9,134 nt of DNA from positions 1-9,134 of the forward strand of contig PUMS01000141.1 of the NCBI GenBank assembly GCA_003551485.1. The letters run 5' to 3'. Position 1 is the first letter of the stretch, and each line of letters starts with the position of its first letter. The notes under the pieces are model-generated. The model was not told the DNA's origin. It made no database searches and worked only from the letters and a program-made list of their open reading frames with translations. The position numbers were made by a program, and so were the translations under genes. Of this stretch, positions 6,362-9,134 are shown piece by piece. The stretch is from Phycisphaeraceae bacterium. Lineage in GTDB: Bacteria; Planctomycetota; Phycisphaerae; Phycisphaerales; Phycisphaeraceae.

Positions 6362-7348
6362 ATGCGACAGGGCAGGGATGGTTCGCGATCGTTCGGGGCG
6401 GCAACGGCGAAGGTCTCGCTCATGCTGGCGGCGATGGCCGCGCTGTGGGCCGGAGCGTGCCAGCCACGGGAGCCGGCCCCGCCTCGAACCGACGACCCGC
6501 CGCCAAGGCCGTCGCTGGTGGTGCCCGGGGCGGTGATGGAGGCGGTGGCCGAGGGCTATCGCTACACCCAGGGGCCGGCACGGGATCGCCAGGGGCGGCT
6601 CTACTTCACCGACATCCCCTCCAACACCATCCACCGCCTCGATCCCACCATCGGCTCGATCGACCTGATCCGCTCGGCCAGCAACGCAGCCAACGGCCTG
6701 GCGTGGCATCGGCAACTGGGGCTGGTGATCTGCGAGCAGGATCGCGGCCGGGTGGCCCGGCTGGATGCGGCCGGCCGCTACGAGGTCTTCGCCGCCCGGT
6801 TCAACGACCGCCGCTTCAACGGCCCCAACGACCTGGTGGTCGATGCCGACGGCGGGGTCTATTTCTCCGACCCCCACTTTGGCCGCCCAGGGCCCGGACC
6901 CCAGCCGGTCGAGGCCGTCTACTACCTGCCCCGGCCCGGCGGCGAGGTCAAACGCGTGGCCGACGACCTCACCCGGCCCACCGGTCTGGCGCTGAGTCCC
7001 GACGGCACCACGCTCTACATCAGCGACACCACCGCCCGTATCATCCATGCCGCGCCGGTAGAGCCCGATGGGACGCTGGGGCCGCTCGACGCCTTCGCCG
7101 AGTTCGACCGCGATGCCGATGGCGGCCCGGCGGGGCTGACCGTCGACACCGAGGGCCGCCTCTACGCGGCCGGGCAGGGCCACGTATGGATATTCAGCCC
7201 CGACGGCACGCTGCTGGAGCGCCTCGCCGTACCCGAGCCACCCTCCAACTGCGCCTTCGCCGGGCCGGAAAACCGCGACCTGTTCATCACCGCCCGGACC
7301 TCGGTCTACCGCATCCGCCTGCGCAGCCAGGGCCTCGCCCCCGATTGA
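6362..7348 (+). CDS. SMP-30/gluconolactonase-like beta-propeller lipoprotein with altered metal site
   Basis: The product has 328 residues. The basic N-terminus and hydrophobic stretch (SLMLAAMAALWAGA) end at Cys33, a likely lipoprotein site, followed by a Pro-rich linker to about residue 52. Residues 55-320 form a six-bladed propeller of the SMP-30/gluconolactonase family: QGPARDRQGRLYFTDIPSN, NGLAWHRQLG, RFNGPNDLVVDADGGVYFSDPHFG, RPTGLALSPDGTTLYISD, GGPAGLTVDTEGRLY and NCAFAGPENRDLFITARTSVYRIRL. Members usually hydrolyse sugar lactones and bind a divalent metal through Glu (in EGP), Asn (PND), Asn (PNG) and Asp (PDG). Here these are Gln70, Asn156, Thr207 and Ala257, so three of four ligands are replaced and lactonase activity is doubtful. 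Start ATG 6362 has GGGAG seven bases upstream (6350-6354). An in-frame ATG at 6299 would bury the signal sequence. Confidence 0.88.
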   Translation: MRQGRDGSRSFGAATAKVSLMLAAMAALWAGACQPREPAPPRTDDPPPRPSLVVPGAVMEAVAEGYRYTQGPARDRQGRLYFTDIPSNTIHRLDPTIGSIDLIRSASNAANGLAWHRQLGLVICEQDRGRVARLDAAGRYEVFAARFNDRRFNGPNDLVVDADGGVYFSDPHFGRPGPGPQPVEAVYYLPRPGGEVKRVADDLTRPTGLALSPDGTTLYISDTTARIIHAAPVEPDGTLGPLDAFAEFDRDADGGPAGLTVDTEGRLYAAGQGHVWIFSPDGTLLERLAVPEPPSNCAFAGPENRDLFITARTSVYRIRLRSQGLAPD

Positions 7349-7404
7349 ACAAGCAGGCCGTTTCAACCGAAAACCCCCGGTGGAGCGGTCGCAGCGGGTC
7401 GTCG

Positions 7405-7443
7405 ATGAAAACCAAATGGTGGGTGGTGCAGCATGGCCAATGA
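7405..7443 (+). CDS. Possible 12-codon upstream reading frame overlapping the next start
   Basis: ATG 7405 begins MKTKWWVVQHGQ and stops at TGA 7441-7443, overlapping the ATG of the following gene (7433) by 11 bases in another frame. Its Shine-Dalgarno site is weak (GGGT at 7396-7399). It could couple translation, be the remains of a former N-terminus (WWVV-x-HGQ recalls the start of GYF_2-type domains), or be chance. Confidence 0.25.
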   Translation: MKTKWWVVQHGQ

Positions 7444-8086
7444 AACCTATACCGTCAGTGCCGGCGGCCGGCCCTATATCAGCAGCGCAGAGGCCGAGGC
7501 AGCGCTGACTGCCTACCGGGACCTGCTCGACCGCCTCGGCCACCGCCTTCAGGTCACCATCACACGGGACTCGGACAACAGCGAAGTCAGCCCGTGGGAA
7601 CTCGAGCAGACCGTCGAAGCCGCAGCGCCGCCGCCGCGCCCGGAACCTGCTGAGCCGGCCCAGCCCCGCTCCCAACCCCACGGCCAGTCACCGCCCGTTC
7701 CAGAGCCGCCCGAGGCAAAGCCCCCGCCGCCCTCGCAGCCGCCTCAGGCCCCTTCGCGTCCCGACCCGGCACCGGCCCCTGCGCCACAGGAGTGGACCGA
7801 TCGTGACGTGGCCTCGACCTTCCTGCTCGTGGCGGCGGTGCTGTGCGTGGTCACCGCGGTGCTGATCCTGCTGGCGTCGCTGCATTACGTTGAGGCAGTA
7901 GCGCCGCAGGTGCCCGCCGAAGTCAACTGGACGGCACTGGTGGGCCGCGTGGGCGCCATGACGGTATTCATCGTCCTGGCCGCAATGTGCCTCGCCGTGC
8001 GCTCGTGGGCCCGCCGCCTGCCCGATCTCGGACGCGCCGGCCGCGCTTTTCCTCCCCGCTCCCACCGGGAAAGCGGCCGGGGGTGA
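7433..8086 (+). CDS. Proline-rich protein with two transmembrane segments, function unknown
   Basis: The product has 217 residues and belongs to no family I recognise. Residues 1-62 look like a small folded domain (YTVSAGGRPYISSAEAEAAL... then LQVTITRDSD...WELEQTV). Residues 63-120 are a Pro/Ala/Glu/Gln-rich, disordered linker. Then come two hydrophobic helices, about 128-151 and 168-190, separated by a short loop (HYVEAVAPQVPAEVNW). If the N-terminus is cytoplasmic, so is the short basic C-terminus. The final residues 207-217 (PPRSHRESGRG) and the stop codon lie inside a palindromic intergenic repeat, so the original C-terminus was probably different. Start ATG 7433 has a weak GGTGG site six bases upstream. 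The gene follows the SMP-30-like gene by 84 bases and may be co-transcribed with it. Confidence 0.65.
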   Translation: MANETYTVSAGGRPYISSAEAEAALTAYRDLLDRLGHRLQVTITRDSDNSEVSPWELEQTVEAAAPPPRPEPAEPAQPRSQPHGQSPPVPEPPEAKPPPPSQPPQAPSRPDPAPAPAPQEWTDRDVASTFLLVAAVLCVVTAVLILLASLHYVEAVAPQVPAEVNWTALVGRVGAMTVFIVLAAMCLAVRSWARRLPDLGRAGRAFPPRSHRESGRG

Positions 8087-8151
8087 GGGTAGATTCGGAC
8101 CCGCCCTGCATATCTCCCCTCACCCCGGCCCTCTCCCAGAGGGAGCGGGAG
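8052..8151. repeat. Large imperfect palindromic intergenic repeat
   Basis: The left arm (8052-8089, beginning CTCCCCGCTCCC and ending CCGGGGGTGAGGG) is the imperfect inverse complement of the right arm (8115-8151, beginning CCCCTCACCCCGGCCC and ending GGGAGCGGGAG). The spacer is about 25 bp. CCCCTCACCCCGGCCCTCTCCC is, from general knowledge, a word scattered in the intergenic DNA of many GC-rich bacteria. The left arm overlaps the 3' end of the proline-rich protein gene and supplies its stop. The right arm contains a second small hairpin, CTCCC-AGA-GGGAG (8133-8145). Confidence 0.7.
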
Positions 8152-8158
8152 TTATTTT
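8115..8158 (+). terminator. Possible intrinsic terminator formed by the repeat
   Basis: The right arm of the palindrome, which can pair with the left arm or fold as CTCCC-AGA-GGGAG, is followed directly by TTATTTT (8152-8158), the only T-rich run in this gap. It would end transcription of the plus-strand run from the proline-rich protein gene. Confidence 0.4.
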
Positions 8159-8162
8159 CACG

Positions 8163-8179
8163 GCAGGCTGGAAGCCTGC
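8163..8179. repeat. Perfect 7-bp stem-loop, GCAGGCT-GGA-AGCCTGC
   Basis: GCAGGCT (8163-8169) and AGCCTGC (8173-8179) pair perfectly around a GGA loop. The wording GGCTGGAAGCC followed by CACCAC recalls a REP-like motif seen between genes in planctomycetes and other bacteria (recollection, not searched). Being symmetrical and between convergent genes, it may stabilise transcripts from either side. Confidence 0.5.
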
Positions 8180-8224
8180 ACCACAACGGGCGGGCGATGG
8201 GCAGTTGCCGCGGAAAGGTGGGCT

Positions 8225-9134
8225 TCAGGCCCGGCCGTCGTCGTGTGAATCGGCCGGGGTGAGGGGGGCGGACTCGAGACCGGTCCCGGCCGCGGCTTCG
8301 GCTTCGGCGTGGCAGATCAGGCGCTGGCTGACCACATCGGCCACCAGGCGCAGGTGCGCGGCGGAGGTGTCGTAGACCGTCACCGCCTCGCGCGCCGAAC
8401 CGCCAGCACCCTCGAAAAGGTCATCCCGCCGCGGCTGGCCAAGCAGCCAGTCCAGGTTCACCGGGCAGCCGCTGCCATCGTCGAAAAGGGCCACGTAGAA
8501 GATGCTGGTCTCGACCAGGTCCTGGAAAAAGTGCGAGCCGAAGCTCAAGTCCGGTGTCATGCCGCTGATGGGCATCGCCACCTCGACCAGCACCGACATC
8601 TGATTGATCTCGCTGAAGCGCACCGGCACGCCCACCGAGGGCGTGGTCGTGCCCCAGCGGCCGGGGCCGATCAGCATCGCGCGGCAGCGGGGCGCGCCAT
8701 CACCACCGCCATCGCCATCCGGCTGCCCGAACTGGCGGTTGAGCCGCCCCACCAGTCGGCCCACCTCGTAGCGCTCGCTGTTGCTCAGCGCGGTGTACCG
8801 CTGCGGGTCGATCCACACCACCCGGTCGATCGGCAGCGACACGTTGCCGCCCATGAACCCGCCATCGCAGGCAAACAGCACGCGCTCGGGCGGCGGCGAG
8901 TCGGGCAGCCGCACCGGCTCAGCGCTGCCGAAGGTCTGAAGTGGACGGCACTGCACCACGTTGATGTTGTGCCCGCCTTCGCCCCGGAAGTTGATGGTGA
9001 ACTCCACATCCACCGGGTGGTCATACACGGCCTCGAGGCGCTTGAGCAGCCGCTGCATCGTGCCCGCCAGCGGGTAACGCTTAAACAGCGGCTCGAACGT
9101 CAAAAGCCACTGCCCCGACCCCCCGCCATCGGCG
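8225..9134 (-). CDS. PEP synthase/pyruvate phosphate dikinase-like protein, C-terminal part (5' end outside window)
   Basis: The minus-strand frame is open to the right edge and ends at TGA 8225-8227, giving 302 visible residues. The first visible part (FEPLFKRYPLAGTMQRLL...YDHPVDVEFTINF...INVVQCRPLQTFG) is the end of an ATP-grasp, pyruvate/PEP-binding domain of the PPDK N-terminal type, with VEFTIN and QCRPL as key words. It continues not into the phosphohistidine swivel domain of normal PEP synthase but into a separate domain: VLFACDGGFMGGN, IGPGRWGTTTPSVGVPVRFSEI, VLVEVA and TPDLSFGSHFFQDLVETSIFYVALF. This arrangement occurs in a poorly described group of PEP/pyruvate-binding proteins. An ATP-dependent phosphotransfer role is therefore possible but unproven. 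The TTG codon at 9103 is internal, not a start. The protein ends in an Ala/Asp-rich tail. It converges on the proline-rich protein gene. Confidence 0.8.
   Translation of the reverse strand, partial: ADGGGSGQWLLTFEPLFKRYPLAGTMQRLLKRLEAVYDHPVDVEFTINFRGEGGHNINVVQCRPLQTFGSAEPVRLPDSPPPERVLFACDGGFMGGNVSLPIDRVVWIDPQRYTALSNSERYEVGRLVGRLNRQFGQPDGDGGGDGAPRCRAMLIGPGRWGTTTPSVGVPVRFSEINQMSVLVEVAMPISGMTPDLSFGSHFFQDLVETSIFYVALFDDGSGCPVNLDWLLGQPRRDDLFEGAGGSAREAVTVYDTSAAHLRLVADVVSQRLICHAEAEAAAGTGLESAPLTPADSHDDGRA

Noticed and set aside
6341..7681. Minus-strand open frame (446 codons) opposite the SMP-30-like gene.
   Set aside because: It has no recognisable motif and is antisense to a gene with strong family signatures, a signal sequence and a ribosome site.

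Overview
This is a GC-rich bacterial chromosome segment with densely packed, mostly housekeeping genes. The lineage is inferred, not proven. A planctomycete of the Phycisphaerae type would fit the very high GC, the tiny Flp-like prepilin with Lys after the +5 Glu, lipoproteins with TPR or SMP-30 domains, a PEP synthase-like protein ending in a GPGRWG-type domain, and palindromic repeat debris between genes. No rRNA, tRNA, CRISPR array, transposase, integrase or phage gene was seen. Layout, left to right. Bases 1-191 hold the C-terminal end of a plus-strand protein that finishes in a coiled coil. An intergenic region follows, with a good sigma70-type promoter (390-418) and a perfect 16-bp palindrome (430-445). 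These lead into a 66-residue Flp-type prepilin gene (489-689). A gap of about 250 bp between convergent genes (690-937) contains a hairpin and degenerate repeat-like inverted repeats. Glutamine-dependent NAD synthetase (nadE) lies on the minus strand (938-2836). Divergent from nadE, a plus-strand run covers the rest of the middle of the window: a TPR lipoprotein (2938-4020), a SAM methyltransferase with a C-terminal THUMP-like region (4185-5396), an RmlA-type sugar-1-phosphate nucleotidyltransferase (5495-6253), an SMP-30/gluconolactonase-like lipoprotein (6362-7348), and a proline-rich protein with two membrane segments (7433-8086). A hairpin-rich repeat (8052-8179) separates this run from a minus-strand PEP synthase-like gene (8225 to beyond the right edge). 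The genes do not form one obvious pathway. NadE makes NAD+, the RmlA-like enzyme probably feeds surface polysaccharide synthesis, the Flp-like protein is probably a pilus subunit, and the two lipoproteins act in the envelope. The most notable points are these: the SMP-30 homologue has replaced three of the four expected metal ligands (Q70, T207, A257; N156 kept); the Flp gene has a promoter and palindrome arranged like an operator; a dispersed-type palindromic repeat supplies the last 11 codons and the stop of the proline-rich protein gene; and both gaps between convergent genes hold repeat-like palindromes. I see no convincing multi-gene new system here.
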